From: Bacillus mobilis
GTDB taxonomy: Bacteria; Bacillota; Bacilli; Bacillales; Bacillaceae_G
Direction: 5' to 3'
NCBI RefSeq assembly: GCF_001884045.1
Contig: NZ_MACF01000051.1
Location: 1 to 64,000 of the forward strand
DNA: 64,000 bases
Both the position numbers and the translations under genes were made by a program. Below the pieces are notes generated by a model, which worked only from the letters and a program-made list of their open reading frames with translations, did no database searches and was not told where the DNA came from. Below, in pieces: positions 36,202-46,958 of this stretch (within the stretch, counting starts at the first letter, position 1; every line of letters starts with the position of its first letter).

Positions 36202-38004
36202 GTGAAACATCTCTTGTATTTTGTGAATAAATTATATGCTTTTTCTGGGAAAATACTTTATGTAAATTTATTTGGGATGGCATTAGTTAGTTTATTGGAA
36301 GGGATAGGGCTTCTTTTATTACTTCCTATGATTAATATTAGTGGCATTATCGAAATAAATATGGGTTCAATACCGGGTATAGCGATATTTGAAGTTTTAC
36401 ATGAAATCCCTGAAACGGTAAGGTTGTTACTTATCCTAAGCATTTATATTATATTAGTGGTGGTCCAATCGCTTTTACAACAACATCTTGCTCTTCGAAA
36501 TATGAAAATTATAATGCGCTTTACAAACTATTTAAGGTTACAAATTTATCATGCCCTATTACGAGTTAATTGGAGTTTCTTTGTGAAAAAGAGAAAGTCA
36601 GATTTGATTAGTTCACTGACTGAGGAACTTGGACGAGTTATGGTTGGAACCAATTTATTTCTTCAACTTTTAACATCATTTATTTTTACTATAATACAAA
36701 TTGGAATTGCTCTATGGTTTTCGATAAAAATAACAATTTTTGTGTTATGTACAGGCTTAATACTTGCATATTTTTCTAAACATTATATAAAAAAGTCAAG
36801 GGTATTAGGAAACCAAACATCTGAAATAGCAAGAGATTATCTTAGTGGTATAACAGATCACTTTAACGGGATTAAAGATATAAAGAGTAACATGTTAGAA
36901 GAGTCTAGGTATACATGGCTCAGTACTTGGTGTGAAAAAATGGAAAAGGAACAATTAGCATATATTAAGTTGAAAAATCAATCGCAATTTTTTTATAAGT
37001 TTGCATCTGCTATTCTAATTGCGTTACTTATTTTTACATCAATAAAATTATTTCAGGCTCAGCCAGGACAATTAATAGTCATTGTTCTTATTTTTTCTAG
37101 ACTATGGCCTAGGTTTACTGGGATTCAATCTAATTTGGAGCAATTAGCTGCAAATATTCCTGCTTTTAAGTCTTTATTAGAATTGGAGAGAGAATGCAAC
37201 GAAGCAATTGAATTGGGAGATGTAAGACAATCATCTAAAAATATAAAACCGTTACTTATACAAGAAGGAATCAAATGTAATAATGTTAGTTTTCGTTACA
37301 ACCAAAACGAACCTATATATGCTCTTCAAAATATTAATTTGCAAATTCCATCGAATTGTATGACAGCAATTGTTGGGCGATCGGGTGCTGGAAAAAGTAC
37401 ATTAATTGATATTTTGATGGGACTGATTCAACCGGAAAAAGGACAAGTATTAATAGATGATGCGACTATTGCAAGTGATAATTTATTGGGTTTAAGGAAA
37501 TCTATTAGCTATGTTCAGCAGGACCCCTTCCTATTTAATGCAAGCATAAGAGAAAATTTATTGATGATTGAACCAAATGCAAGTGAAGATCAGATTTGGG
37601 CTGCATTAAATTTTGCTGCCGCTGCTGAATTTGTACAAGCACTTCCAAATGGACTTGATACTTTTATTGGAGATAGAGGAGTTAAGCTTTCGGGTGGGGA
37701 AAGACAGCGATTAGTTTTGGCACGAGCAATTTTGAGAAAACCTTCCATTTTAGTTTTAGATGAGGCAACAAGTGCGTTAGATGCAGAAAACGAAGCGTTA
37801 ATTCAAAGTGCATTAGAGGAGTTAAAGGGTCAAATGACTATTATCGTAATTGCCCATCGTTTATCAACAATACGTAATGCTGATCAAGTAATTGTATTAG
37901 ATAAAGGAGAGGTTGTTCAACAAGGGGAGTTTAGCCAACTAGCTCGAGAAAGAAAAGGTGTGTTTCGTAATTTATTAGGTAAACAAGTAGAAGTTGGTTC
38001 TTAG
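36202..38004 (+). CDS. ABC exporter of the lasso peptide
   Basis: 600 residues, one fused membrane domain (six helices, residues about 20-310) and one ATPase domain. Walker A is VGRSGAGKST near 392, signature LSGGERQRLVLAR near 496, Walker B ILVLDEATSALD near 515 and the switch His in IAHRLS. It has no N-terminal peptidase domain, consistent with leader removal by B1/B2. It should export the mature peptide and give self-immunity. The start is GTG at 36202 after AGGAGGC. It is the last gene of the cluster. Confidence 0.9.
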   Translation: MKHLLYFVNKLYAFSGKILYVNLFGMALVSLLEGIGLLLLLPMINISGIIEINMGSIPGIAIFEVLHEIPETVRLLLILSIYIILVVVQSLLQQHLALRNMKIIMRFTNYLRLQIYHALLRVNWSFFVKKRKSDLISSLTEELGRVMVGTNLFLQLLTSFIFTIIQIGIALWFSIKITIFVLCTGLILAYFSKHYIKKSRVLGNQTSEIARDYLSGITDHFNGIKDIKSNMLEESRYTWLSTWCEKMEKEQLAYIKLKNQSQFFYKFASAILIALLIFTSIKLFQAQPGQLIVIVLIFSRLWPRFTGIQSNLEQLAANIPAFKSLLELERECNEAIELGDVRQSSKNIKPLLIQEGIKCNNVSFRYNQNEPIYALQNINLQIPSNCMTAIVGRSGAGKSTLIDILMGLIQPEKGQVLIDDATIASDNLLGLRKSISYVQQDPFLFNASIRENLLMIEPNASEDQIWAALNFAAAAEFVQALPNGLDTFIGDRGVKLSGGERQRLVLARAILRKPSILVLDEATSALDAENEALIQSALEELKGQMTIIVIAHRLSTIRNADQVIVLDKGEVVQQGEFSQLARERKGVFRNLLGKQVEVGS

Positions 38005-38052
38005 AAGGGAAAGAGTGAATGAATTTTTGTATTCATACAGTTCGAATCGAAT

Positions 38053-38104
38053 AAAAGCCTGAGTGATGGCCAGTTAAAACAGGACATTATTCAGGCTTTT
38101 ATTT
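38053..38104 (+). terminator. Terminator of the lasso cluster
   Basis: AAAAGCCTGA (38053-38062) pairs with TCAGGCTTTT (38091-38100) around a 28-base loop. This marks the right end of the eps-lasso accessory block. Confidence 0.7.
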
Positions 38105-38146
38105 GTACGTTTTCTACATTTAGGGAGTAAATATAAATGAGTACCT

Positions 38147-38176
38147 TGCAATGAATAATACCGAGTGGTATATTAT
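38147..38176 (+). promoter_or_regulatory. PadR-operon promoter with palindromic operator candidate
   Basis: TTGCAA (38147-38152) and TATTAT (38171-38176) are 18 bases apart. The palindrome ATACCGAGTGGTAT (38158-38171) fills the spacer and is a likely PadR autoregulation site. Confidence 0.5.
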
Positions 38177-38231
38177 GGATATAAGGGTACCGTGTATTGA
38201 ACAGTACTGAAATGAGAAAGGGGGATTGACC

Positions 38232-38555
38232 TTGAACGTTCAGTTTAAAAAAGGTGTGTTAGAACTGTGTGTTTTGGCACTTGTGAAACGTAAAGATTGT
38301 TACGGTTATGAACTTGTACAGCAAATCTCAAATAAATTTTTAATATCGGAAGGGTCAGTGTATCCTTTATTACGTCGTTTAACGAAAGAAGGGTATTTTC
38401 AAACGTATTTGAAAGAATCTACGGAGGGGCCGCCTCGTAAATATTATCAACTAACTGAGCAAGGGGAAACGCAACTGAATTTGTTAGTAACAGAGTGGCG
38501 TGATTTTGCAAAAGGCGTACAAGAAATTATTGAAGGGGTGGAATGGGATGAGTAA
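38232..38555 (+). CDS. PadR-family transcriptional regulator
   Basis: 107 residues from TTG 38232, best spaced after AAAGGGGGA; an in-frame TTG at 38226 is the alternative. It is a short PadR protein with a winged helix-turn-helix (residues 5-80): [32 protein letters not shown] and [13 protein letters not shown]. These regulate adjacent operons, often for membrane stress or lipid/peptide sensing. The end overlaps the DUF1700 gene by 8 bases, so regulator and target are coupled. Confidence 0.9.
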   Translation: MNVQFKKGVLELCVLALVKRKDCYGYELVQQISNKFLISEGSVYPLLRRLTKEGYFQTYLKESTEGPPRKYYQLTEQGETQLNLLVTEWRDFAKGVQEIIEGVEWDE

Positions 38556-39090
38556 AGAGCAGTTCCTTAAAGAATTATCAAGTCATCTTAGAAAGTTACC
38601 GGAAGAAGAGAGGAAAGATATTTTATTTGATTATGAAGAGCATTTTCAGTTTGGGATAGAAGAAGGAAAAACTGAATCGGAAATAATAAAGGGCCTTGGC
38701 TCTCCGAAAGTAATTGCGAAAGACTTACTTGCTTTGTATCGCTTTGACGAAATGAAAAAAGACCCATCAACTACCAATATAACAAGGGCTGTTATGGCAG
38801 CGATTGGACTTAGTTTGTTTAATTTCATAATTGTATTAGGCCCGTTAGTTGCAATTATCGCTTTTATATTTTCTTTTTGGGTCGGTGGGATTGCTAGTGT
38901 AGTGACACCATTTTTCGTTATTGGAAAAGTATTTATGGGTACTTTTATATGGTTGGATGTATTCGTTAGTATAACGTTTGTTGGAGTAGGTTTGTTGTTA
39001 TGTATTATCGCTTATTATAGTACGAAGTGGTTTAAAAAGTTATGCGTACGTTATGTAATATGGAACTTCAAAATGATAAAAGGGGAGTAG
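38548..39090 (+). CDS. DUF1700/HAAS-domain membrane protein
   Basis: 180 residues from ATG 38548, which is inside the end of the PadR gene. Residues 1-65 are the helical HAAS domain ([32 protein letters not shown]). Two to three membrane segments follow in residues 80-165. PadR-HAAS-DUF4097 triplets are common in Firmicutes and are thought to form an envelope-sensing unit, with the HAAS domain contacting the PadR regulator. The last base of its stop abuts the next start. Confidence 0.85.
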   Translation: MSKEQFLKELSSHLRKLPEEERKDILFDYEEHFQFGIEEGKTESEIIKGLGSPKVIAKDLLALYRFDEMKKDPSTTNITRAVMAAIGLSLFNFIIVLGPLVAIIAFIFSFWVGGIASVVTPFFVIGKVFMGTFIWLDVFVSITFVGVGLLLCIIAYYSTKWFKKLCVRYVIWNFKMIKGE

Positions 39091-39897
39091 ATGATGAAAA
39101 AAATATTGTTAGTAGCAATCGCTTGTATCATTATTGGAGTAATAGGGATTTCACAAACGTATGAAAAAGCAGTACAAACTGCAGAAAAAGGAAACAAAGA
39201 AGACGTTATTAAAAACGAAACATTAAAAAATATAGAAGTTAAGTTAGACGCTGGGGAAATTGTTGTCCAAAAATCTCCCGACTCTTCTTTTTATGTAAAG
39301 CACACAGGAGATGCACGTAAACAAGAGGTTCGTATTGCAGAAGATGGTGACACATTAAAAATTATTGGGGAAAGAGAAAAAGGTGGTTCATTTGATTTTT
39401 CTTTTTACGATTTTAGGTTTCAAACGTCTACAATAACTCTCCTTGTACCTGAACGTTCTTACCAAGAGATAAAAGTAAATTCATCCGCTGGACAAATAGA
39501 AATAAGTGATGTGAAAAGTGATCGTGTAACTGTTGGGACACTCGCTGGAGAAGTGAATTTAAAACATGTCACAGCTAAGAGTGTGGAGGGATCTACAAAA
39601 GCTGGTGAGGTGAACTTTAAAAAAGTAATAGGGAAAGTAACAGCGAAGTCGGCTAGTGGGGAAGTGCACATTATGGATCATGATCCTAAATATGATGTAG
39701 AGGCAAGTTCAACTGCTGGTGATGTAGATATAACTTTATTGGAAAAACCACAAGATGCAGTTATAACGGGGCAAAGTGCTGCTGGTGAAGTGATGATTTT
39801 TAATGAAGAAAATAAAAATATAACGATTGGTAATGGTAGTAAAAAGATTAGCGGTAAAACAGCTGCTGGCGATGTGACGATTGAAACTCGTTTATAA
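39091..39897 (+). CDS. DUF4097 putative surface beta-helix protein
   Basis: 268 residues: an N-terminal membrane anchor or uncleaved signal (residues 3-20, ILLVAIACIIIGVIGI) and a DUF4097 region whose repeated SSAGQIEI / TLAGEVNL / TKAGEVNF / SASGEVHI / STAGDVDI / SAAGEVMI motifs build a beta-solenoid. It belongs to the PadR-HAAS-DUF4097 operon (same strand, no gap). The function is unknown; family members are called putative adhesins. A bidirectional terminator follows. Confidence 0.85.
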   Translation: MMKKILLVAIACIIIGVIGISQTYEKAVQTAEKGNKEDVIKNETLKNIEVKLDAGEIVVQKSPDSSFYVKHTGDARKQEVRIAEDGDTLKIIGEREKGGSFDFSFYDFRFQTSTITLLVPERSYQEIKVNSSAGQIEISDVKSDRVTVGTLAGEVNLKHVTAKSVEGSTKAGEVNFKKVIGKVTAKSASGEVHIMDHDPKYDVEASSTAGDVDITLLEKPQDAVITGQSAAGEVMIFNEENKNITIGNGSKKISGKTAAGDVTIETRL

Positions 39898-39931
39898 GCA
39901 ATAGAATATATTAAAATCTATCAAAATACAA

Positions 39932-39977
39932 AAAAGAAGATAATTACCGTATATAAATAAGGTAATTATCTTCTTTT
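39932..39977. terminator. Bidirectional terminator between DUF4097 and lexA
   Basis: AAAAGAAGATAATTACC pairs perfectly with 39961-39977 around a 12-base loop. It serves both convergent genes. Confidence 0.9.
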
Positions 39978-39984
39978 ATTATGC

Positions 39985-40605
39985 TTAATGTAAATCACGA
40001 TATACGCCAATTACTTTTCCGATAACTGACACTTGTTTTAAAATGATAGGTTCTAATGAAGAGTTTTCCGGTTGTAGACGGAAATGGTCTTTTTCTTTAT
40101 AGAAACGTTTAACAGTTGCTTCGTTATCTTCTGTTAAAGCGACTACAATTTCACCGTTGTATGCAGACTGTTGTTGGCGAACAACAACTAAATCCCCATC
40201 GAAAATACCAGCCTCAATCATACTATCTCCAGAAATACGTAACATAAACACTTGGTCTGCTCCAGCAACAATGCTAGCTGGAAGTGGGAAGTGATCTTCT
40301 ACACTTTCAACTGCTGTAATCGGTAATCCAGCAGTAACTTTTCCGATAATTGGAACTTGAATAACAGATTGTGTTTCTGCATCCATTCGATCGTCACCTA
40401 AAATTTCAATTGCTCGTGGTTTTGTTGGATCGCGTCGAATATATCCTTTTTCTTCTAGTCGTGATAAATGTCCGTGCACTGTAGAACTAGAAGCGAGACC
40501 GACCGCTTGACCAATTTCACGTACGGAAGGTGGATATCCTTTTTCTTGTACTTTTAGCTTAATAAAGTCGAGAATGTCTTGCTGGCGTTTCGTTAACTTT
40601 TCCAT
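39985..40605 (-). CDS. lexA: SOS repressor LexA
   Basis: 206 residues from ATG 40605 (GAGGTG upstream). The longer upstream reading frame to 40794 lacks a ribosome binding site and runs through the LexA box. N-terminal winged helix ([35 protein letters not shown]), cleavage site Ala-Gly in KVTAGLPI, catalytic Ser in [12 protein letters not shown] and Lys in EATVKRFY are all present. It represses DNA-repair genes and self-cleaves with RecA on damage. Confidence 0.97.
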   Translation of the reverse strand: MEKLTKRQQDILDFIKLKVQEKGYPPSVREIGQAVGLASSSTVHGHLSRLEEKGYIRRDPTKPRAIEILGDDRMDAETQSVIQVPIIGKVTAGLPITAVESVEDHFPLPASIVAGADQVFMLRISGDSMIEAGIFDGDLVVVRQQQSAYNGEIVVALTEDNEATVKRFYKEKDHFRLQPENSSLEPIILKQVSVIGKVIGVYRDLH

Positions 40606-40646
40606 GTTTTCTAACACCTCGTTTTCTTTCATTTTTCTTATTAATA

Positions 40647-41403
<757 letters not shown>

Positions 41404-41430
41404 CTATTGTATGATAATAATCAGTTTTGA

Positions 41431-41686
<256 letters not shown>

Positions 41687-41688
<2 letters not shown>

Positions 41689-41714
41689 AAGATGGGCGAA
41701 GCCCATCTTTTTTA
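41687..41714. terminator. Terminator after ynzC
   Basis: AAAGATGGGC pairs with GCCCATCTTT around GAA, followed by T-runs. It also faces the convergent 5'-nucleotidase gene. Confidence 0.9.
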
Positions 41715-41727
41715 TTTATTATATCCG

Positions 41728-43311
41728 TTATTTAATAACTTTCCAGTTATTATTGACTGATGCTTCTATCTTTTTGTGCTTCAATATATAGTTAGCGATA
41801 AGTTCAGACATATCTGTTGGTATGTCTTTTATTACGGGCTTATTTTGAAACATAAAGAAGTTTCCTCCGCCGCTTGCGCGATAATTATTCATAACGACGT
41901 CATATTCTTCATCCATATTAAGAGGAGCGCCTTTATACTGTAAAGATTCTACTCTCTCGCCAATAGGTTTGGAAATGTTTAATATGTACGAAATCCCTTC
42001 CCACATATCATAATTATAGTGCTGTGGCTTCGGTTCTATGAAGGTAGGGTTTACGATGATAGTTCCATCTGCATGTAATGTGAAATAAGAAGCAGAGAGT
42101 TCAAGGGCGTTTTTTATATCTGCTCCAGTTATTTTAATTACTTTTAATGTATTTGGATAAATATAATTAGAAACGATGTCACGCATTGTTACATGACCAG
42201 GGAAACCTGGAGATGTATTATGGAATAAGCTTGTACAAGAAATAGAAACATTAGCTATATCCATCTGTATCTTATTTATGAATTCAATAAAAGGATGGTC
42301 TTGCAAACGAGTTTGCATAGCGTCTGAAATTTGCATATCCCCATAGATTAGTCCAATAGGTTGATCGAGCCAATTTTGTGTTTTCTCTTCATAATCGGTA
42401 ACCAAGGAAAGCATATGTTGGTCCGCTGCAATTCCTCGCACGGGCAATAATTGTGAATAACTCTCTTTTTTTACCCATTTTTGTTCTGTTTTCTCGAATG
42501 TTACTGTTATTTTTCCGACGGAGTGTCCATTGCATCCAGTCTGTAAAACTGTTACACCATTTATTACGGTGTGAGCGATTTCCCGGTGTTGGTGGCCTGT
42601 TAGTAAAATATCTATGCCTTCAATTTCATAGCACATTGCATAACCTTGGTTTTCACCTGTTAAAACTTCAGTCGGTACCCCGGTTTGTAAATCGCGTTCA
42701 AATCCTCCATGATACGCTACGACTAGTAAATCTGGTTGCTCTTGTTCGCGAATGTAAGAAACCCATTTTTTTGTTGTTTCTAATGCATCTTCAAATTGTA
42801 AATCTTGAATGTGATGAGGTTGTTCCCAATTAGGAATGTAATGCGTTGTCATTCCTAAAATAGCGATTTTTATATTTGATTCAATATGTTTTATTATATA
42901 TGGTTTCCCGAAATAAGGTTCTTTTCTGTTTGTATCTAAAATATTTGCTGATAGATACGGGAAGTTCGCAGTAGAAATAGCGTGGTTTAATACGTCCATT
43001 CCATAATTAAATTCATGATTCCCGATAACTGCAGCATCATAACGTAAATAGTTCGCTAATAAGGACATTGGATTTTTCTTATCTTTTGCATATGTAGCGT
43101 AATGATAAGTAAAGGGTGTACCTTGTATGAAGTCACCGTTATCAATTAAAAGAACGTTTCTGTTTTCGGAACGTTCTTTTTTTATAAGAGTAGAGATTTT
43201 AGCTAAACCAATTTCAGCTTGAGAGTTATCTTGGTAGTCAATTGGATACACAGTACCGTGTATATCACTTGTTAATAAGATGTTTAAAGTTACAGTTTGA
43301 TTTTGATTCAA
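41728..43311 (-). CDS. Cytoplasmic 5'-nucleotidase/2',3'-cyclic phosphodiesterase family enzyme
   Basis: 527 residues from TTG 43311, six bases after AAGGTGA; the ATG at 43317 touches the ribosome binding site and is less likely. Metallophosphoesterase domain with TSDIHGT, IDNGDFIQG, GNHEFNYG, and GHQHRE metal ligands, and a C-terminal 5'-nucleotidase domain (NNYRASGGGNF). There is no signal peptide or LPXTG anchor, unlike secreted family members. It is divergent from the phosphonate transporter, hinting at organophosphate use, but the substrate is unknown. Confidence 0.88.
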   Translation of the reverse strand: MNQNQTVTLNILLTSDIHGTVYPIDYQDNSQAEIGLAKISTLIKKERSENRNVLLIDNGDFIQGTPFTYHYATYAKDKKNPMSLLANYLRYDAAVIGNHEFNYGMDVLNHAISTANFPYLSANILDTNRKEPYFGKPYIIKHIESNIKIAILGMTTHYIPNWEQPHHIQDLQFEDALETTKKWVSYIREQEQPDLLVVAYHGGFERDLQTGVPTEVLTGENQGYAMCYEIEGIDILLTGHQHREIAHTVINGVTVLQTGCNGHSVGKITVTFEKTEQKWVKKESYSQLLPVRGIAADQHMLSLVTDYEEKTQNWLDQPIGLIYGDMQISDAMQTRLQDHPFIEFINKIQMDIANVSISCTSLFHNTSPGFPGHVTMRDIVSNYIYPNTLKVIKITGADIKNALELSASYFTLHADGTIIVNPTFIEPKPQHYNYDMWEGISYILNISKPIGERVESLQYKGAPLNMDEEYDVVMNNYRASGGGNFFMFQNKPVIKDIPTDMSELIANYILKHKKIEASVNNNWKVIK

Positions 43312-43494
43312 TATCATTCACCTTTTCTATTGTTATCTACTAGTTAAGCATATCAAATATATGAAGAGAATTTTAATGAAAATGTATAGAATGTGTAAAG
43401 ATTCTGTAAATAAACAATTATTAATAAAAATGTGTGATATATTTCTTCATGTTTACGGAAGGTAATTTATAACAACAAAAATGGAGGCTTTAAT

Positions 43495-44433
43495 ATGTTG
43501 AAAAAAGTTTTTGCAATGAGCACGACAGTTGTACTGGCGGCGGGATTATTAAGTGGCTGTGGAACGAAGGAATCTAGTGCAAGTAAAACTGAAGATACGA
43601 AAAAAGGTTATGTACCGAAGACGTTAAATGTACAATTTGTTCCTTCTCAAAATGCAGATACGTTAGAGGCGAAGGCGAAACCATTGGAAAAGCTATTAAG
43701 TGATAAATTAAATATCCCGGTAAAAGTTAGTATTTCAACGAATTACAATACAATTGTAGAAGCGATGGCATCTAAGCAAGTAGATGTAGGCTTTTTACCA
43801 CCAACAGCATATGTGCTAGCACATGAGAAAAAGGCTGCAAACGTAATTTTACAAGCACAACGTTTTGGGGTGGATGATGAAACCGGAGCTCCTACAAAGG
43901 ATTTAGTAGACTTTTATAAATCTGAGTTTGTAGTTAAGAAAGATTCAAATATTAATAGTGTAAAAGATTTAAAAGGTAAAAAAATTGGTTATCAAGATGT
44001 AACGTCATCAGCGGGATACGTATGGCCTGCGGCTGTATTGTTAAAAGAGGGTGTTGATCCGTTAAAGGATGTGAAACCTGTTACATTAAAAGGTCACGAT
44101 CAGTCGCTTATTGCACTTTTAAATGGTGATGTAGATGCAGCGGTTGTATTCCAAGATGCTCGTAATATTGTGAAAAAAGATTATCCGAATATATTTGATC
44201 AAACGAAAATAGTGAAATTTACAGAGAAAATTCCGAACGATACGATTTCGGTACGCTCTGATTTAGATGAAGAGTGGAGCAAGAAATTACAGGATGCTTT
44301 CATTGAAATAGGAAAGAATGAGGAAGGTCACAAAATCATTAAAGAAGTATATTCACATGAAGGCTATGTTAAATCTGATGATAGTAAATTTGATATCGTT
44401 CGTGAATATGGAAAGAAAGTAAAAACGCAATAA
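43495..44433 (+). CDS. phnD: Phosphonate/phosphite ABC transporter substrate-binding lipoprotein
   Basis: 312 residues with a lipoprotein signal (ATTVVLAAGLLSGCG region; lipobox Cys at residue 22). The mature part is PhnD-type: LNVQFVPSQNADTLEAKAKP, VDVGFLPPTAYVLAHE, KIGYQDVTSSAGYVWPAAVL and LNGDVDAAVVFQDAR. It binds phosphonate, phosphite or a similar P(V)/P(III) anion outside the membrane. The ribosome binding site is AATGGAGGC. phnC and two phnE genes follow. Confidence 0.92.
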   Translation: MLKKVFAMSTTVVLAAGLLSGCGTKESSASKTEDTKKGYVPKTLNVQFVPSQNADTLEAKAKPLEKLLSDKLNIPVKVSISTNYNTIVEAMASKQVDVGFLPPTAYVLAHEKKAANVILQAQRFGVDDETGAPTKDLVDFYKSEFVVKKDSNINSVKDLKGKKIGYQDVTSSAGYVWPAAVLLKEGVDPLKDVKPVTLKGHDQSLIALLNGDVDAAVVFQDARNIVKKDYPNIFDQTKIVKFTEKIPNDTISVRSDLDEEWSKKLQDAFIEIGKNEEGHKIIKEVYSHEGYVKSDDSKFDIVREYGKKVKTQ

Positions 44434-44442
44434 TACATATGG

Positions 44443-44490
44443 AAATGGCGGCTAACTGGAAGGATTTATTTTCAGTTAGTTTGCCGTTTT
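44443..44490 (+). terminator. Partial terminator between phnD and phnC
   Basis: GCTAACTG (44451-44458) pairs with CAGTTAGT (44473-44480), extended by imperfect GGCG/TGCC pairing and followed by T4. It probably attenuates, giving more binding protein than permease. Confidence 0.6.
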
Positions 44491-44516
44491 GAATACATAG
44501 AAGGTAGGTAAGATGT

Positions 44517-45290
44517 GTGATAGAGTTTCGAAATGTTTCCAAAGTGTATCCAAATGGTACAAAAGGATTGAATAATATAAACTTGAACATTCAAAAAGGC
44601 GAGTTTGTTGTAATGGTAGGGCTGTCTGGGGCTGGAAAGTCTACACTTCTAAGATCGGTAAACCGCCTTCATGAGATTACAGAAGGCGAAATTATGATTG
44701 AAGGTGAGTCTATTACTGCAGCGAAAGGAAAAGGATTACGCCGCATGCGCCGAGATATTGGTATGATCTTTCAAAATTTTAATCTTGTAAAGCGATCAAC
44801 GGTATTGAAGAATGTATTAGCGGGGCGTGTTGGGTATCATTCGACACTGCGTACAACGTTAGGGCTATTTCCGAAAGAAGATTTGGAGCTTGCCTTTCAA
44901 TCGTTAAAAAGGGTGAATATTTTAGAAAAAGCATATGCGCGAGCTGATGAATTATCAGGAGGACAACAGCAACGTGTATCGATTGCTAGAGCGTTGGCGC
45001 AAGAAGCGAAAATCATATTGGCAGATGAACCTGTTGCGTCGTTAGATCCGCTAACAACAAAGCAAGTGTTAGATGATTTGAAAAAAATTAATGAAGATTT
45101 TGGGATTACAACAATTGTAAACTTACATTCTATTGATTTAGCTAGGCAATATGCGACACGCATTATTGGATTACATGCAGGCGAAATTGTTTTTGATGGA
45201 TCAGTAGAAGAAGCAACGGATGAAAAATTTGCTGAAATTTATGGAGACGTAGCGCAGAAAAGTGAATTATTAGAGGTGGCAGTTAAATGA
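44517..45290 (+). CDS. phnC: Phosphonate ABC transporter ATPase
   Basis: 257 residues from GTG 44517 (GAAGGTAGGTAAG upstream). Complete ABC ATPase: Walker [10 protein letters not shown] near residue 35, Q-loop [17 protein letters not shown], signature [15 protein letters not shown], Walker [13 protein letters not shown] and switch His in VNLHS. The sequence after the Q-loop ([10 protein letters not shown]) is typical of PhnC. It overlaps the first permease gene by 4 bases. Confidence 0.94.
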   Translation: MIEFRNVSKVYPNGTKGLNNINLNIQKGEFVVMVGLSGAGKSTLLRSVNRLHEITEGEIMIEGESITAAKGKGLRRMRRDIGMIFQNFNLVKRSTVLKNVLAGRVGYHSTLRTTLGLFPKEDLELAFQSLKRVNILEKAYARADELSGGQQQRVSIARALAQEAKIILADEPVASLDPLTTKQVLDDLKKINEDFGITTIVNLHSIDLARQYATRIIGLHAGEIVFDGSVEEATDEKFAEIYGDVAQKSELLEVAVK

Positions 45291-46081
45291 ATGACGTGAC
45301 GATATATTCGAAATCGATACCGAAGCCGCCGAGTAAGTTGAAACATATGTTAACGGCTATTCTAGTCATTTTACTGTTGTGGGGAAGTAGTGTACAGGTC
45401 GACGCATCATTTTCAAAACTAGTAGTTGGTTTTCCTAATATGATTGATTTGTTAAAAGAGATGGTGCCGCCTGATTGGAGTTATTTTCAAGTTATTACAA
45501 CAGCGATGTTAGATACAATACGTATGGCGATTATTGGGACGACTTTAGGAGCGATTTTAGCTATTCCACTGGCACTATTTGCGGCAAGTAATGTGTTTAC
45601 TAGTACATTTTTGTACGGTCCAGCTCGATTGGTTTTAAATTTTATCCGAACGATACCAGATTTATTATTAGCGGCGATTTTTGTAGCTATTTTTGGAATA
45701 GGACCACTTCCAGGTATTTTGGCTCTTACTTTTTTCTCAATTGGGCTCGTGGCGAAATTGTTGTATGAGTCAATTGAATCGATTGATTCAGGTCCATTAG
45801 AAGCGATGACAGCAGTAGGAGCAAATAAAGTGCAATGGATTGTGTATGGGGTAATGCCGCAAGTGAAAGCACATTTTGTCTCCTATGTTCTTTATACATT
45901 TGAGGTAAACGTACGTGCAGCAGCTGTTTTAGGTTTAGTAGGGGCAGGTGGTATTGGATTATATTATGACCGTACACTTGGGTTTTTACAATATCAACAA
46001 ACCGCATCTATTATTATCTATACCCTTGTTGTTGTATTGTTAATTGATTATGTAAGTACATTGTTGCGGGAGAAATTATAA
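45287..46081 (+). CDS. phnE: Phosphonate ABC transporter permease 1
   Basis: 264 residues with about six membrane helices. PhnE-type permease with the cytoplasmic coupling loop [20 protein letters not shown] and the [19 protein letters not shown] signature. It overlaps phnC by 4 bases and ends one base into the next start. Together with the second PhnE it forms the heterodimeric channel. Confidence 0.93.
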   Translation: MNDVTIYSKSIPKPPSKLKHMLTAILVILLLWGSSVQVDASFSKLVVGFPNMIDLLKEMVPPDWSYFQVITTAMLDTIRMAIIGTTLGAILAIPLALFAASNVFTSTFLYGPARLVLNFIRTIPDLLLAAIFVAIFGIGPLPGILALTFFSIGLVAKLLYESIESIDSGPLEAMTAVGANKVQWIVYGVMPQVKAHFVSYVLYTFEVNVRAAAVLGLVGAGGIGLYYDRTLGFLQYQQTASIIIYTLVVVLLIDYVSTLLREKL

Positions 46082-46884
46082 TGAGTAAAACGACGTTAAT
46101 CGTACCAAAACCGAAGAAACCGAGTATGTATCGCTGGTTTATTTTTATAGCACTTGCATTTGTTTATGTATGGGCTTTTTCAGGAGTCCCGCTAGAGGGA
46201 ATAAAGGATACGGCAGGAGAAATTACAAAAGCAATTATGACAGGTGTATTGAATCCAGATTGGTCGTATGTATCTTTGCCAGATGGTGAAGATTTATTAC
46301 ATGGTTTAATTGATACGTTGGCAATTGCGATATTAGGTACATTTATTTCTGCCTTTTTATCTGTTCCATTTGCTTTTTGGGCTGCAACGAATATGAGCAG
46401 TGGAAAATTAACTTCAGGAACTGGGAAGTTTGTACTTAGTTTTGTTCGTACATTTCCGGAATTAGTTATGGCGCTTTTATTTATAAAAGCTGTTGGACCA
46501 GGCTCTTTTGCTGGAGTTCTAGCTTTAGGGTTACACTCTATTGGGATGTTAGGAAAACTATATTCAGAAGGAATTGAAAATATAGATAAGGGACCGACGG
46601 AAGCGTTAATAGCGACAGGCGCAAATCGCTTCCAAATACTTTGGTATGCGGTATTACCACAAGTATTACCGGATTTTCTATCGTATACGTTATACAGGTT
46701 CGAAATTAATGTACGATCCGCTGCTATTTTAGGTGTTATTGGAGCAGGTGGGATTGGTACGCCTTTAATTTTTGCACTGAGTTCACGCAATTGGTCTCGT
46801 GTGGGTATTATTTTATTAGGCATCATTTTAATGGTAATTATCATTGATTTTATTTCAAGTTCGATACGGAAGAAAATTGTATAA
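46081..46884 (+). CDS. phnE: Phosphonate ABC transporter permease 2
   Basis: 267 residues, about six membrane helices. Second PhnE-type permease: EGIENIDKGPTEALIATGAN coupling loop and EINVRSAAILGVIGAGGIG. Paralogous to the preceding gene, whose last stop base is the first base of this ATG. No phosphonate-degradation genes follow; the operon ends at a terminator. Transport of phosphite or alkylphosphonates is therefore possible, but the cargo is undetermined. Confidence 0.93.
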   Translation: MSKTTLIVPKPKKPSMYRWFIFIALAFVYVWAFSGVPLEGIKDTAGEITKAIMTGVLNPDWSYVSLPDGEDLLHGLIDTLAIAILGTFISAFLSVPFAFWAATNMSSGKLTSGTGKFVLSFVRTFPELVMALLFIKAVGPGSFAGVLALGLHSIGMLGKLYSEGIENIDKGPTEALIATGANRFQILWYAVLPQVLPDFLSYTLYRFEINVRSAAILGVIGAGGIGTPLIFALSSRNWSRVGIILLGIILMVIIIDFISSSIRKKIV

Positions 46885-46892
46885 TTTATTTT

Positions 46893-46918
46893 AAGCACCT
46901 ATAAAAGGTGCTTTTTTA
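46893..46918 (+). terminator. Terminator of phnDCEE
   Basis: AAGCACCT pairs with AGGTGCTT around a 5-base loop and is followed by T6. Confidence 0.9.
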
Positions 46919-46958
46919 TATAATAAGAATAATAAATGTGAGCAATAGGGGGGATAAT

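Noticed and set aside
46164-46898. Long minus-strand frame opposite the second phnE gene
   Set aside because: It is a shadow of a strongly supported permease gene, without start signal or recognisable motif.
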